Shown: positions 1-12,989, numbered from the stretch's first letter. The stretch is DNA of 64,000 nt from Phlyctochytrium arcticum (GCA_025602905.1 JAHLKI010000027.1:186001-250000), one strand, 5' to 3'. Made by a program: numbers and translations. The notes: generated by a model not told the origin, from the letters alone.

Positions 1-2126
1 GCAGTCCTACGTTGGCACGACGGATGCATTGGTCAAGAAGATTTTTGTCAATGAGTGGGGCGTGGCCAAGGAGAGCGCGAGCGTGCCATCCATTCACAGG
101 GGTGTCTCTGAGTTGATTTTGCGCCAGAACAATAGAAGAAACGAAAGACGCAAGTCCAGGGCAAACCGGTGCTCGACATTGCCCTCACAGTACCTAAAGC
201 CGGTCCTTCCTCTAGCGGCAAATACCCTAGTACTGCGACCGACTAAGCGCCGCCTCACCAAGTTATTTCCAGATGTTGATTGGCTGCAGGTACATTGATA
301 TTTTGAATGGCTCAAATTCAAACAAACAAACTACTTCAAATACTTAGATGTCTGAATTACCTCGAATTTGTTCGTGGGAAACGTCTCACGTGGAAGGTCA
401 ACTTGTGCCCGCGCCAGCCAGACTTCAAGGTCAGACATGCACATTCAAAAGCTCAACACGGCTCTCAGTTTCACACCAGTGGGAGCCAAACTGGATGAGC
501 GCGTAAGTTGCGGCGTAACCGGTGCTCGGGGTCCTCCGTCGTTTCGTATTCAAGGCAAAGTGCGTCACGGTTATGGGCTCTCTATTGCCTGCTCCCGGTC
601 GCGCGCCCCTCTTCTCGCAGCGTTACGTCTGCGATACCCAAAGCTCTGAGCAGCCTTTTACGTAGTGGCCCTCGCCGGAAATAACTGATGCTTTGCCCTA
701 GAAGTGGGAAAGATATGTATCCCGAACGCTTGGAACGAGGCGGTGCATTTAGGGTTTATTGAGGATAACTTGGATGCCTTCCGTACAGCACACGAGAAGC
801 TGCAAGATCTGGAAGAGCTGGTCAAGATCATTCCCGTGGTGCACCCGCCTTCGACCTACTGAAGAAGGTGCATTTGACAGTGGAGATCGCGCAGGAGAAT
901 ATCCACCACCCCAAGTGATACCTTGACCGCGATGTTGACCGCCAGCACGAAACGGGTGCTCTCAAGCTTCATGGCCACTCTATCCAAGCTGCCCTTTGAA
1001 TTGGATGGACCGCTTCCAAGCAAAGGAAATTTCAGGGGGTTCATCATTCATCGCCTTGAAGTGCGGCAACGGCCATCGGTTTCAAAACGCGAGGCCGGAA
1101 AACTCGACGCCCAGTGTAAAGCCTGTTTCGATAAGTCTCAACGAACGACAACCGAGCTCCAGAACGCGGACGGCGGCTTACCCTGGACGTAGCTACAACC
1201 GATTGAGGTCTAAGGGAAACGGCTCAGGAACATCCCACGAGAAAAAGAATGAGATCTGCCTCCGCATCCTCCGAGCATACAACGATGAGATGCTCTGGGA
1301 CGAGGAGCAGGCGACGGTGAGCGCGAGTGCGACGGGCAAATCGGGATGCACCCGCGGGGCCGAGTGGTCACTGAATCCTGGAAAAATTTATAATTTTGTA
1401 TTTAATGAGGTTCAAATATATACACTTGCCCCCAACTTTACTATTATTTGTCGATTTTGCCAGAAATCTTTGAGCGTATCCTTTGGCCTTCTGTCGTATC
1501 AAAACCTCAATGAGACGTCAATTCAGTAGTTGGTTCTGGGTTCTAAAATTCTGGGCAGCTGCCGGACGACCCGTCGGATCAGAGACTCGGAGTATGATGG
1601 AGTTCCAGGGCTAATGCACTGACCAGCCAAATGGCCAAGCCCCTCTTCCCACGCGCGCGTCCGGAGTCCTCCGGAGGACCAATATAACTATTCTCTACTA
1701 AAACTGTTAATGTCAATCCAAAAGATATAGAAACTCCTGCATCCTTTGTAGGTTTGACGGCATGTCCCCCGCGTCGAGATCCATCATGTTCCACGCGCCT
1801 ATATAGATGTTCTCCGCCAACATTTTAATGTTGAGCGATGGGAACTTGTCGTTCTCCATACAATCTTCATCTCCGCCACCACTTTACTATTGATCCAAAG
1901 GAAGTTTTGGAAAACCCCATATCCAAATTTCAACTTTTTCAAGATGTTGCGTTGTCACAAATATATTTTTTTCAACAAAATGGATACAACAACGCTACGT
2001 GTAGTAAAAAAAAAAGTAAAAGAGAATGTCTGGGTCACATAGAAAAAGGAATCAGCACAACAAAAAAAATAGTGAATAAACGTAATAATGCCCGGTTAGA
2101 AAATGAAGTTGAATAGCTGTTTTTTC
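1..2126. other. No supportable gene (window start to ABCA 3' end)
   Basis: Only short overlapping frames are present. One stretch around 703-861 on the plus strand reads as a plausible acidic helical peptide (contains NAWNEAVHLGFIEDN) but ends at a stop with no start or partner exon, so it may be a gene relic. The region from about 1380 to 2100 is AT-richer and holds no coding signal. I recognise no protein family here. Confidence 0.5.
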
Positions 2127-5100
2127 TCAAGACCCAAGCGCATCCTCCCCATCCACCCCAATAATCTGCACAAACACTTCCTCCAGGGTAGTCTCACCCA
2201 ATCCCCATTCCACAATCCCTGCTTCCGTTTTGCCCGCTTCCATTTGGTCAAACACGGCTCCGATACGGGTTGGGGAGCCGTCTGCTGAGGTTGCCGAGGG
2301 GGAGCGGGAGTGAGTTGTAGAAGGTGGCGCTAAGGATTTGGATTTTAAGATGGGTGTGGGAGTCGGGACGGGTCCGCCTGTTGTGGTCGCCAAAGTAGAT
2401 GTATTCTCCTCTTCTTCCTCTTCTTCTTCGACTTCACTATTATACGAACTAGCCGGTGGCGATCCCCCCTTGGGAACTTCATATGCCGCCTGTGTAGCAT
2501 AACTCTCCGACAACACCGCTGCAGGTCCAAGTATCCCCTCCACAAATGCCTTAGCCTTTGGTAAATCCTTTTCCTCATTCACGGAAAACACAATCCGGAA
2601 GGAATTGGCGTAAAGGGATTTCAAGTGGTGCGGGGTCCCGATACATCTCAACGTGCCTTGAGAGACGATCCCGATGCGCTGGCAGAGGACTTCGGCTTCT
2701 TCCATGGAGTGGGTGGTTAGCACGATTGTACGGTTTTTGCGGGCTTCGGTGATGATGTTCCAGATGAGACGGCGGACTTCGGGGTCTAGTCCAGTCTACA
2801 TTCAAAACACGTTAATATGGGTAAAATGACTAGCGAGAAGGGATATTTACCGTAGGTTCATCCAAAAACACAACTTTGGGGTGTCCAACCAACGCAATAG
2901 CAATACTCAATCGGCGTTTCTCACCCCCACTCAGCCCCTTTGTCCGTCGATTCTTGAAGGGTCCATTCAATGCCACAGTTTTCAAACTCTGTTCCACCAC
3001 CTCCGCCTCATCCGCTTTATCAATCCCTTTAAGACGAGCATAAAACAATAAATGCTCTTCACAGGTCAAGTCTTCCCATAGGACATCATGTTGGGGACAA
3101 ACTCCAACAACCCGCCATACACCCTCTCGCTCCGTATTAATATCGTACCCGTCAATGGAAGCTTGCCCGCCCGTGGACTCATAGAGGCCGGTCAGGATAC
3201 TGATGGTGGTAGATTTCCCCGCGCCGTTGGGTCCAAGCAGTCCAAACACCATATTGGATTCGGCAGCCATGGTTAGCGTCTTTAACGCGGTTTTACCCGT
3301 CGGGTACTGTTTTCGCAAGTTTTTGAGAATGAGTGGGTATTTCGGGTCCGTCAAGGAAATAGGTTTGACCCGGTCGCGCTCGGCGATGACGTCCGGGTCT
3401 TCGTGGAGGAGGTACTCGGGGCGAATAAAGTTGGGATCGTTGATGTCTGTGGGAGCCAACCCGCCTTTCCCGCCCTCGAGTTCGTCGTGGTTATTGACCT
3501 GCTGCTTGATAAGTTTAGAACGTCCATTAAAAAAGAAATATAAGAGAGAGATGTTTTACCTTGGCCATATGTTTACGCTGTTTGCGGGTTTTGAACCAAA
3601 GGACCGATTTTCGCCAGCCGTCTCCACCGAGCCAGAACGCCAATGCCATGAGCACAAACCACTCCCAGAGCATAAACATAAGAGCAGTATACACTTCATC
3701 CCCATTCCGAATCATGGAAACCGTGTAGGGCCGTTCTTCGGATCGGTACGAGGCCTGATTGACCACGGTCAGGATACGGAAAAAGGCAAAGGGCGGCCAG
3801 ATAAAGTAGGCTGAGGGAGCCTGACCCCGGGTAAACAACGTATCACCGGCCAACGAGACGAGGACACTGCAGAGCACAACGAGGAAGGTGACAACGAGGG
3901 CCGAGCGGGAATGATTGAATAAAGTCGCAAAAAAGAAGGCAACGGCGACTTGGAGGTGTCCCCACATGAAAAAAATAATGATGAGAACGCCCGCATTCGT
4001 CCGTACAAACATGTCAATTTTGGCAATCCGGCCCGCGACCAAAAACACAATGGCGGCCATGACATGCAACGAGTAGAAATGGATATAATGGGCCAACCAG
4101 TACGTCCACGTCTTGAGACCATTCATCCGCATCATGCCAAATATCCGGTCTTCCTTTTCTTTGACGAGGGTGACGACGAAAAAGGGGAGGAGGAAGGAAA
4201 TGGCAAAGGGGAAAAGGACCCGGCCCATGAATGACGAAAAGGGTAAGACGAATTTCGTGCTGCGGAGCCAGGGGAAGGCGCGGACGCTTTGGGTGATTTG
4301 GGAACTGGCGTGGGTGGCGGGATTGCTGGTTCGTAGTATGGCATTGCTTAATTGGGCTTGTTGGACGAGTTGGCGTTGGCCGGCGGGAGGAAACCCGGCT
4401 GCTTTATCCAGTCGCGTATCAGTCCCAATATGAAAGACGTATTCATAGGCTCGATTGGGGTGATCCAATTTGTTGAATGCGATCCCACCATAAGGTAAAC
4501 TTTTGGTGACTTCAGAAATACTGGCCAGGAATGCGGCCGTGTCAGCCGGCGACGGATCTTCTTCTCGGAGTACAGTCTTGTTCACCGACGACAATTTCTC
4601 CAACACGGCATTGAGCGCCTGTCCAATCGTGACATCCATGTTCCCCGTCGCAGACTCAAACCACGGGATTTGCTCTACACCGTTGATACCCTGTTGATTC
4701 AATGCGACATAGTAGCGGCGTTCAAATGTATCCAGCATGCCGTTGGCTACCGTGGAGGGTTTGAACAGGTCGCCGCTTAAGACTGTCGAGGCATTGGCGA
4801 GCGAGATGGGGATGACGCCTGTGGCGGGGCGGGTGCCGAGGAGTGAGGCATCTACGCCGTCAGCTACCGTGTAGTAGTACCAGGGTCGGAGCTGCCATTG
4901 GACAAAGATGCGGTAGAGATCGAATGCGTTGCTTGAGAGCCATCCGCCCGTGGGTTGGGGTGAGTATGTACTATAGGAGAAATGTCATCAGTGATGATTC
5001 GACCCTGTATAGGACGATATAACGTACCTGTCGAGACGAGACCAATTGGAAGCTGCAGGAATGGCAGGATCAAGCGCATAAATGTCCCCAGCCGTGAATG

Positions 5101-5914
5101 GGTAGTTGGCAGCCAGGTACTCGACACACGGTTTCTGGGACGTAAACCCAAACGCTCCCGACCCCATCTGCGAGACCAGATCCGGAGTTTTCAAAAAATT
5201 GACATGGGAAATCTGCGATAATGCTGCATTCGCAATCTTTCTTCCATTAATCGTATCCCCCGTTTTGGGGACTCCGGGATCATCAATATTGAAAATGGGC
5301 GAATTGACATTATCCAATGCGCGGATATTGGAGCAATAGACGACTTCTTTGATTTCGTTGTTTTTGTCGATGAGACCTTGTATGACGGCGCCGAGGACGG
5401 CCGAGATGATGACCATCATGGCGGGACAGCATCCGACGCAGCAAATGTTGGTGCACATTTGACGTTTTTGGTAGGCGAGGGTTTTTCGGCCTAGGGCGCG
5501 GACTTGGTGACTTTTGGGAGGAATGCGCTTTTCGGGGCGGGTATTTTCGGTGGTGGTGGTGGTGGGGGATTGGACGACGACCTCCAAGGGAGCCCCGGTA
5601 TTGGGGTCCTTCATTGTGTCCTTCATTGGGTGGGTGCTGCAATGGTGGTTCAGTCTCAATTGCTCATATATACTTTCAAGCGGGAAACGTTACCTTGCCG
5701 GTTGTTGGTTGTCGGAGCTGCTGCTGCTGCGAGAGGCGTTCGGCTGGCTGCCGTTTACTTGTTCAAATACCCCCAACTCCGCAAAGTCAATTCCTTCTGA
5801 CTCTTCAAGTAAAGTAAGCCCACTACAACAACACACAGCCCGTTCTGGATCTGCCAAGAAAGAAATACCTGCTTCTGGGATATCCGGGGCGGCGGCGTCG
5901 TGCTGCAGGGACAA
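2127..5914 (-). CDS. ABCA-type half-size ABC transporter
   Basis: Model of five exons: 5694-5914, 5028-5636, 3560-4970, 2851-3501 and 2127-2795, giving about 1186 aa; all four introns are 55-58 bp GT-AG and keep frame. The N-terminus is hydrophilic, followed by one membrane segment (MMVIISAVLGAVIQGL), a long extracytoplasmic loop rich in N and P, then about five more membrane segments, then one nucleotide-binding domain. That domain has Walker A GPNGAGKST, Q-loop CPQHDVLW, signature LSGGEKRRLS, Walker B VVFLDEPT, D-loop TGLDP and switch His in TTHSMEEAE. The TM-then-NBD order and large first loop fit subfamily A; members are typically lipid exporters or floppases. Only one TMD-NBD unit is present, so it should dimerise. 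A low-complexity Ser/Glu-rich tail (about 2290-2460) separates the NBD from a conserved-looking C-terminus. Start chosen at the first ATG of the exon that splices in frame. Substrate unknown. Confidence 0.9.
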
Positions 5915-6363
5915 GGGTTTCGGCAGAACGTCGTCTCCGGATCAGTTGGAGGAAGAGGGGGGGTTTATACACAAAAAGTAAACGGTACGTAAACTTGGAG
6001 AGGAAATAAAATACGATGGATGGGGGAGCGACCCGTACGGGTTTTCCTTTCAAATACGTTTTTCTGGGTTTTTACTCGAGTACAAAATTACTACGAATGT
6101 ACGATTGGCAGAGACTCCACGATTGCTGCCGACAGCCACGACTTTTCCCAATCCTACACTACTCGATGTGAGTCTGTGCCCATTTTTACTATATGCGCAG
6201 GTTCTTCAATCAGATCAGCGGCAGCCTTAGCGTAACCGTCGGCCAAAGCCATCGCCGCGATCTGCTTGTTTGAATTAGGGCTCATCGGGCGATTGGGCAG
6301 GTTTCAGATTGTCAAGGTATTTAACGGTATTATGCTTTTACAGTACAAACAAAAAGTACGAAA
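5915..6363. other. Intergenic region upstream of ABCA gene
   Basis: It separates the ABCA start codon from the stop codon of the next minus-strand gene (caleosin), so it should contain the ABCA promoter and caleosin 3' end. No clear TATA box or other motif was recognised. Confidence 0.4.
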
Positions 6364-7262
6364 CTAGATACCCTTGATTTTACTCTGATTAGCAGCTTCC
6401 TTGGATAGTCGCCGATTTTCCTTTTGCTGCTTGAAATCGGCATCAATCATGTAAAACAGGGTGCCGTCGTAGACCCGCCGAATCTTTTCCTTGGACACGA
6501 GCCCATTCTCATCCTTGCAAAGTAGATACAAAGTCCCCCACTCGAAAATATTGGCAAAGTAGCCAAAGAAATCAAACACGTTGCGAAACTCGCGGTTCAA
6601 GCTGATGAGGTCCCGGAACGAAAGGCCCTTCTTGTCTCCTTTATCAAACTTTGAAAACAGTTCTTCAAATTTCTGCGGAATGTAGCGGCCTTCATTGTCG
6701 TAAGTGCCGCTGTCGCTGCCGTGCATGCACCGATGAATGTTTTTAATGTAGATGGGAAAGAGCGGGTTGGGGATCCAAGAGTCTTGGCTCATGTATGCGA
6801 ATCCGCCGTGGATGATGAGCATGGCGAGAAAGCAAAAGAGAATGTTGAAGCCGATTTTCCAGAAACCCATTAATGTTTCGTAGGGGTAGATGATGCCGTC
6901 CTTGTTGAGGTCGAAAAACTCAATGTGTTGCTGGAGGACCGTCAGGTCTTTCTTATTGTTGTCTGATCCGGCCGGGTGGTCGACATCTGCCGCCTCCGCT
7001 GCTCTTGGGCATCCTTTATCAACTCGTTAGCTCTGGGGACTTTACACCCGAGACAACACCCACCTGGATTGCGAATGAACTGGTCTAGGTCCTCTGGCAC
7101 AGGAAACTGTTTGGTGATGGGCGCCCGGTCGACTGCTGTCGCAAACATGTGGTCCGTGCTCGAATTTGCCTTGGGGACCTTGTTCATTGCGCGGGTGCCT
7201 TCCTTTGGATTGGGCATGGCGGATGTACCGTGCTTGGCGTTTGTTCTGATTGTAGTGCTCAT
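6364..7262 (-). CDS. Caleosin (lipid-droplet heme peroxygenase)
   Basis: Two exons, 7064-7262 and 6364-6986, joined over a 77-bp GT-AG intron, give about 273 aa. Across the junction the protein reads NP-DVDHPAG, then LTVLQQHIEFFD and the calcium-binding loop DLNKDGIIYPYE, the single EF-hand typical of caleosins. A hydrophobic segment (FNILFCFLAMLIIHGGFAY) and a proline-rich knot (PNPLFPIYIKN) follow, the usual membrane/lipid-droplet insertion element. His residues in QQH and IHRCMH match those that ligate heme in the family. The C-terminal half (FDFFGYFANIFEWGTLYLL) is also typical. Caleosins are peroxygenases that oxidise unsaturated fatty acids on lipid droplets or ER. The N-terminal 65 residues are polar and not conserved. 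A lipase/esterase gene lies divergently about 1.3 kb away. Confidence 0.95.
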
Positions 7263-7325
7263 GTCTTGATGTTAATGCTGATGCTGATTGCTAAATGCTA
7301 ATGAGGAAATACTATAGGATTCCAA

Positions 7326-7336
7326 GCTTTATATAC
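7326..7336 (-). promoter_or_regulatory. TATA-like box of the caleosin gene
   Basis: On the minus strand this reads GTATATAAAG, about 65 bp upstream of the caleosin ATG at 7262, a normal distance for a fungal TATA element. Confidence 0.45.
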
Positions 7337-8575
7337 TGCTGCTGCTGGCTGGAGGGAAAGGTAGAGCCCTCGCTGTCAGTCTAAAATAAATAGGACATCC
7401 ATGCCCCGTCCATGCTCCAAAAAGCCAAAAAAGCTCGTGAAAAGTGGAGAGAGTACCTTACCGGTCATGACGTGTGCAGATACCCGATCAAGAACGTTGG
7501 GGCGTGGTCCCCAATCCCAAAAGCACTTCCGGACGGAGGTCGACGACGACGACTAGAGGAATACCATAACAAGGACTCTACATATATGCATTATATAGGC
7601 TGGCAAGGTGTCCAATCACAACTACGAGTTTTACATCTCAGCCAACTTTCAACAAGGTCCAATTGTTCTGCCCAAGCCTGAATTCATGTCAAAGTCACCC
7701 GAAGTCACCCTAGGATTTGAACCCAGACGTCATGAATGATCCACGCCTAATCCAAACAATATCTGTCTTACGCATCTTCCATTGTGTTCAATTGCTGCTC
7801 ATTGCTCAAGCCATCCTCCCCTGCCCTCCCCGCCATCGTTGCATGTATAAATATTCCGCAACGAACAATAAATCGCAGTAAAATCCAGGCTAGATCCCAG
7901 ATTCACTCATTCAGTGCGCAGACAGACTCTCTCAAATATTAAAATCGCCGATGTGCCCATAACGTAAGCAACTATTTAACACGCGCTCAGGGGGAGAGAG
8001 TCCGAAGAGACGAACCCGCAACCCAGCGGTTTGGTTGCCGCTTTTGTCGCGTGGTTTACAGTGGTCTTGACTTTGACTTAACCCCCATACTCGAGTACAA
8101 CCTATGACCTATAACAAAGGATCCCTTTACTTGTTGGAACTGCCGTGAACTGCATTTATGAGCAGATGATGTGCGCGGGGGATATGCATATAAATGGGCA
8201 GTGGGGGAATAGAACTACTCGAGCGAAGTGTGATAAAAAAAGTCATATTACTCTGAAACATCTCTACTCGCATCCCCAGCAAGCGGTAGACCAAAAGACA
8301 CTCCTAAACCCGTATTCGTTCCGCCTATTTAATCCCCGCGGAAAAGACTAGAGTACTCTTCTCCCCTTCAGCACCGACTTTTGTGGTTTTGGCATCCGTT
8401 CAGTGGGCATTCATTGCCCGTGAAAAACGAACCCCCCCCCCCTATCCCGTGGCAAGGGACTATCCTTCTACGAGCGAGTACGGCATCAGCTCATATTATT
8501 TATCCCCGCCGGCGGCATTTTATAAAACGAAAGGCCTGTGGTTCTTTTACCCTCCCATCACACCTCGCAAGAACC
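7337..8575. other. Divergent intergenic region, caleosin / lipase
   Basis: No coding region was recognised. The stretch carries the two divergent promoters. It includes a run of ten C around 8427 and a TATA-like TTTTATAAAA near 8518, about 50 bp before the lipase ATG. A tRNA B-box-like string on the minus strand near 7710-7735 lacks the rest of a tRNA. Confidence 0.4.
8518..8528 (+). promoter_or_regulatory. TATA-like box of the lipase/esterase gene
   Basis: The sequence TTTTATAAAA lies about 50 bp upstream of the ATG at 8576. It is the best core-promoter candidate between the two divergent lipid genes. Confidence 0.45.
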
Positions 8576-11045
8576 ATGTCGATAGCTTGTGGAATGGCTG
8601 CGCTCCCTACGTCCATCGGAACTGGAGATGATTCGTCGTCGTCGTCGTCGTCGTGTTCGTCAACGACCCAGTGCCGAAACTCACCTTTGATTGTCACTAC
8701 AGCGGCCTTTCCCGCCCATCATCAACTACTACAAGGTATACATGCCCCACCAAAAGTCTACTAGAAAACCCCCATATCTGACCATTTGTTTATCATCATT
8801 ACTTTGTAGTGGCATCCCCACCTCCCACGTCTCTCATCTCGGCCAGTTCCAACGCCTTACGCAACTTGGCCTGGCCAGTCTGTCTACCCTTCCGCGCCGC
8901 ATCTCTGGCCTACACGGCCGCCTCTGAAGTCGTCTACCTTGCCGATTTGAGCCGGCACAATGTCGGGAATACCCTGTCGGCCGTTCGCAACTTTTACTGT
9001 CGCCCCGAAAAGACGCGTCCGTCCTGGAATCTCCCATTTCACCTGGTAACGTCCAAAAACGTGTGATACCACACATATGCCCATCAAAGAAACTCACCTC
9101 CCCTTTATATATAGCTCCTTAAAGCGATTAAATCCAACCTAGAATACCCTAATCACACTCTGGGCAAGATTCGCGGTTCCGCCAATTTGCTGGTCGAAGT
9201 GACCATGCCCCGTAATGTCCGCATCACCCCCTTCAAATTCCATATTAACCGGAGCATCCTCCTCGAAACCGAACGCCGCGCGACGGAATACAAGATCCGG
9301 AAAGCGGAAGATCGGGCCCGGCAACCCAACGTATGCGTCCACCATTCATCCGATTGTACTGCTTCATCATCGACATGTTGCTCGGAGCCATCATCATCCG
9401 AAGAACTGGACGATATCGAGTGGCTAGTCCCCGAAGAATGCTCGGGAACCGACCAATACGAATTGACGGGTGAATGGGTCGAGTGGGTCGAATCTGGAGC
9501 GCAAAAGACGAAACAACCAAAAGTTGAACCCCGTGTCATTCTGTATATCCATGGTGGAGCCTTTCTCTGTGGAAGCCCGAAATCGCATCGGTCGTTGGTA
9601 TGGAGGATTGCTAAAGAGACGGGTGCGCGCGTATTTGGTGAGTTATACTACCCCATATTCCTAAATGTCAATTCGTAAATCTGACATTTTTGTGATGTAG
9701 TTTTGGATTACAGGCTGGCTCCCGAACATGCCTTCCCGGCCGCCATCCACGACGCGTATGCCGCCTACCTCTACCTCACCAATCCCACCCACCCCGCCTT
9801 CCTCAAACCCGGCGTCTTCTTCTCTCCCAATCTCCCCGCTCACCAACCCATCCCCGCCCAATCCATCATCGTCATGGGTGACTCGGCCGGCGGCGGGCTA
9901 TCCGCCGGCCTCATGGTCTACCTCAAAGATTTCCTTGTAGATAAAACAGGGGAACCCGTCCACGACATGGTCCGCGGCGGCGTCCTCCTCTCCCCCTGGG
10001 TCGAATTAACCTGTAGTACCGACTCATGGGACTCGAATTACGCTACGGATTATTTGCCCGGGAAACCCTCGACTGTGTTTTATAGCATGTTTCGGGAGAC
10101 GGTGACGCAAGGTGGGCCGCCGGTTAACCCCGTTTATTCGTATTTGTTTGGGGAGGGAGATCAAGGCCGCGAACGACAGTTTTCGGTCAGTGCGGCTCCA
10201 GTGGGCAAGTCCCTTACACCTGCCAAATGTTCCTTGTCGGGATGTACCAGTTGTCCCACTACCCCAACACCTTTTTTGAAAATACCCACTGTCGACATGT
10301 CCCGCCGAGATTCCGGGGTTCTCCTCGACGACGACGGCTCAACCTCCTTCGATGATACCGCATCATCCACCTCCTCCTCGGCAATCGAAACCGAAGCCGC
10401 CCACCTCGCATCCTACATTTCCCCCCCGCCAAAACCCCAACGCCAACTAGACCCCGAAGAAATCGTCTTTCGCATCGCAAAACACCCCCTAGCATCCCCC
10501 ATCTACGCCAAATGTGCGGGTATGCCCCCTATCCTCATCGTAAGTCCTCCTCCCCCCTCTTCCTTCCCCCACCAAAATCCTAATATTTCCAATAATAGCA
10601 ATCAGGAGACTCGGAAATGCTCCGTGACGAATCCCTCTTATTCGCTCACCGTCTCGCAGTCGCCAACCCCGAAGTGCATACCCGGGGCTTACACCGTCAA
10701 GAATTGTATACAGATATGCCTCACGTCTTTCAAGCTTTCACATTCCTCGAATCGTCTGTGACGTCCATCCTCAATATCTCCCATTTCATTTCTCGGTTAT
10801 ACAACTCTGAACTCCCCGTTTCGACACTGGGACTCGAGAAGGGGTTGTATGTCGTTGACCCCAGTTTCCCGCCTACGGAAACTGGCGAGACTACTGTACC
10901 CCATATGGATGTGATGGAGGGGTTACAGTCTGCGTTGGCGGGCGTCAAGGTGGTTTCGGCGGCCGCTGCGGCGGGGGTATGGGAAGATTTGGAACGGAAG
11001 GAGAGTTGGATGTTGGGGGAGGGAATTCATCATCCGTTTTTGTAA
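8576..11045 (+). CDS. HSL-family alpha/beta-hydrolase (lipase/esterase)
   Basis: Five exons: 8576-8735, 8810-9045, 9115-9637, 9701-10539 and 10599-11045, about 734 aa, with all junctions GT-AG and in phase. The oxyanion-hole motif YIHGGAFLCG is near residue 278, the nucleophile elbow GDSAGGG near 366, the acid in GDSEMLRDE near 590 and the catalytic His in DMPHVFQAF near 625. This is the hormone-sensitive-lipase (class IV) layout, with DYRLAPEH between the first two motifs. A roughly 250-residue N-terminal region precedes the catalytic core, and a Ser/Asp-rich insert sits at about 10180-10430 between nucleophile and acid, both possible regulatory regions. It likely hydrolyses short-chain esters, acylglycerols or sterol esters at lipid droplets or ER. 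The caleosin and ABCA neighbours fit a lipid-handling neighbourhood, but that link is inference. The start is the first ATG after the TATA-like box. Confidence 0.92.
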
Positions 11046-11693
11046 ATACAGATTTGTTGGTTTATTTTTTTCTATGTTATAGCTCTTCATACACACACAC
11101 AACAACCAAAATATATCCCAACCCATTTTGCACCGGCAATCAATAATGTCCAAAAACATGACGCGATGATTTTTTTTTCCCACAGCCAATCCCTCGGTCC
11201 ACGCATTCCGCCCATTCACCCTCCATCCAAAAATAAAAACCACGGCGAGACCACGGTTCGGAACGGGATGACCTGTTTGGTCCGTATCTGGGCCGGATAC
11301 GGAGAAAAGGTGACTGAGAATAGGGTAGAATGGGATGGAAGGGGGGTGATGGGGGTGTATGGGTGGCCGTGAGCCGTGGTTGGGGTTTTGGGAATTTGGA
11401 GGATTGTGAGAGTTTTATGGTGGATTTGTTGACATTTTGGAGATGAGGCGGAGGAAATTTGAGTTTTTTGTGGGCGGCTGGACAGAGGAATGAAGTTTGG
11501 ATGATAGTCCTTCAGCACCAGCAACCGGTATCACCCTTCAAACAAAGCAGCCGCTGGCCATTCTGAAATCGCAAAACGACCTATTTGACAACGCGTCACA
11601 TCTCAGGTAACCATTCAGTCATCTACCATCCCTCTATCCAATATGTAAAACATGTAACAGCTCTAATACTATGAGTGAACTACACTATCTACT
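11046..11693. other. Convergent intergenic region
   Basis: It lies between the ends of two converging genes. It contains a short CA run (about 11091-11101) and T-rich 3'-end-like sequence. No gene was seen. Confidence 0.4.
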
Positions 11694-12847
11694 CTACAGA
11701 GTAATAACCATCGGCGGCGGCATACACGACGCTCGTTCCAGGGCCTCAATCGAAAGCGGAAAAAACGGTTCAATCCCATAATCTCTCATCACCCCCGCCT
11801 GATCCTTCAACTCTGACAACTCCTTATCCCAATCCCACACTTCACCACTCTTGAACCGTCGATTGATGAGGCTAGACAACAATTTATCCAGTTTCTCATC
11901 GGAAGGTCGATCCCCTCCATCCCCGCCATCACCTTCCTCGACATACGACAAGATTCTTGCAGAAGTGATTAAATCGTGCGCGGACGATAGGGCGTCGGCA
12001 TCTTTTATGGCCATGATTTTACGGATCCCGGGAATGTATTTACAGACTGCGGCGCTTAATTCGTTATTGGTGATGCCCGTGAGATCCGACATGGTGGTTG
12101 CGTCGCCTAGTTCGTCGAGGTCCATGCACATCTTGTGTTTGAGTTGGGCCGCAAGGCTTTTGGAGGTGGAATGGTTTGGATCGAAGAGGAGGTATTTTAG
12201 GGATGCCGGTGCATCTACAAAAAAAAATCAATAAATTAATTCTGATAAGAAAAAATGAGAGGATGTTTTTTTACCAAACGCTTTTCCGAGTTGATGAATA
12301 TAAGCGACAGCCGCATCCCGTTCCAATTTCACAAACTCTGATTCTTCTTTCAGAGTAGAAAGTTGTTGTTTAAGGGTTGCAATCGTTTCTTCATGGTTTT
12401 GGCCGATTGTTTGATCATGTAGGTTTTGACGAGGGCCATGGCTTCATTTACTACTGCGGTTTTGGTGGGTCGGTCCGAGGGTGAGGGCTTTGGATGATGC
12501 TCGGGATTGGCCATCATCGGTGATGTAGTTGGTTCGGTGGGTGCAATCAGATTGTCCATCGGTGCAGCCGGCTGGGTATCCGTCTCGCTATCTGCTGGAA
12601 TACTAGGACTTTCCCCCTCACCCGCCTGTTCCTCACGCGCACCCGCACCCCCCTTTTCTTCAACTCCCAATTTGCGACTCTCAATCAACCGTGCCAGTTC
12701 CTCGACATGGCGTTTCGCAGCTGCAGTACTCTGTTCAAAATCCGCGTCGAGTTTGAGGCGTTTGGCGGTGGGTGGTTTGGGCGTTGAGTTGGTGAGACTA
12801 GTCGGGGTCTCTTCTGGGGGAGGAGTGGGGCGTTTGTTGGCCAGCAT
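11694..12847 (-). pseudogene. Unrecognised coiled-coil protein, member 1 of a local family; apparent frame break
   Basis: Two coding blocks: 12275-12847, and 11694-12214 after a 60-bp GT-AG intron. The N-terminus is Pro/Ser/Thr-rich with a basic patch (KRLKLD). A predicted coiled coil follows (ATLKQQLSTLKEESEFV), then a conserved helical domain containing LSAAVCKYIPGIRKI, RPSDEKLDKLLSSLI and YGIEPFFPLS. The coiled-coil frame differs by one base from the frame of the first about 140 codons, with the change needed around 12410-12440. No convincing intron fixes this, so I see either a frameshift or a sequence error. A paralogue at 25765-26571 shares the C-terminal domain (LSSAVC, KIKDQYAL, ERPSDPLLDDFL, YGVEPWFP). 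I do not recognise the family and assign no function. Confidence 0.6.
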
Positions 12848-12989
12848 TGGATGAGGAGGACGCGCAGGATGGGGAGATGGGATTGATCTCGTTGACGCGT
12901 TTTTTGAGATGAAAAGTTTGAAAATTTGATGAGGTCAGCAAGAAAATTCAAGCCCGACCTGAGACATGTCTGCGAGCAAAAGGTCAACC

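Noticed and set aside
703..861. Short coding relic at the window start
   Set aside because: About 50 codons without start, splice signals or recognisable family; noted in the region entry only.
7700..7790. tRNA-like B-box on the minus strand (GGGTTCAAATCC)
   Set aside because: The T-arm can pair, but no matching acceptor 5' strand or anticodon arm can be drawn, so it is not a tRNA gene; at most a SINE-like relic.
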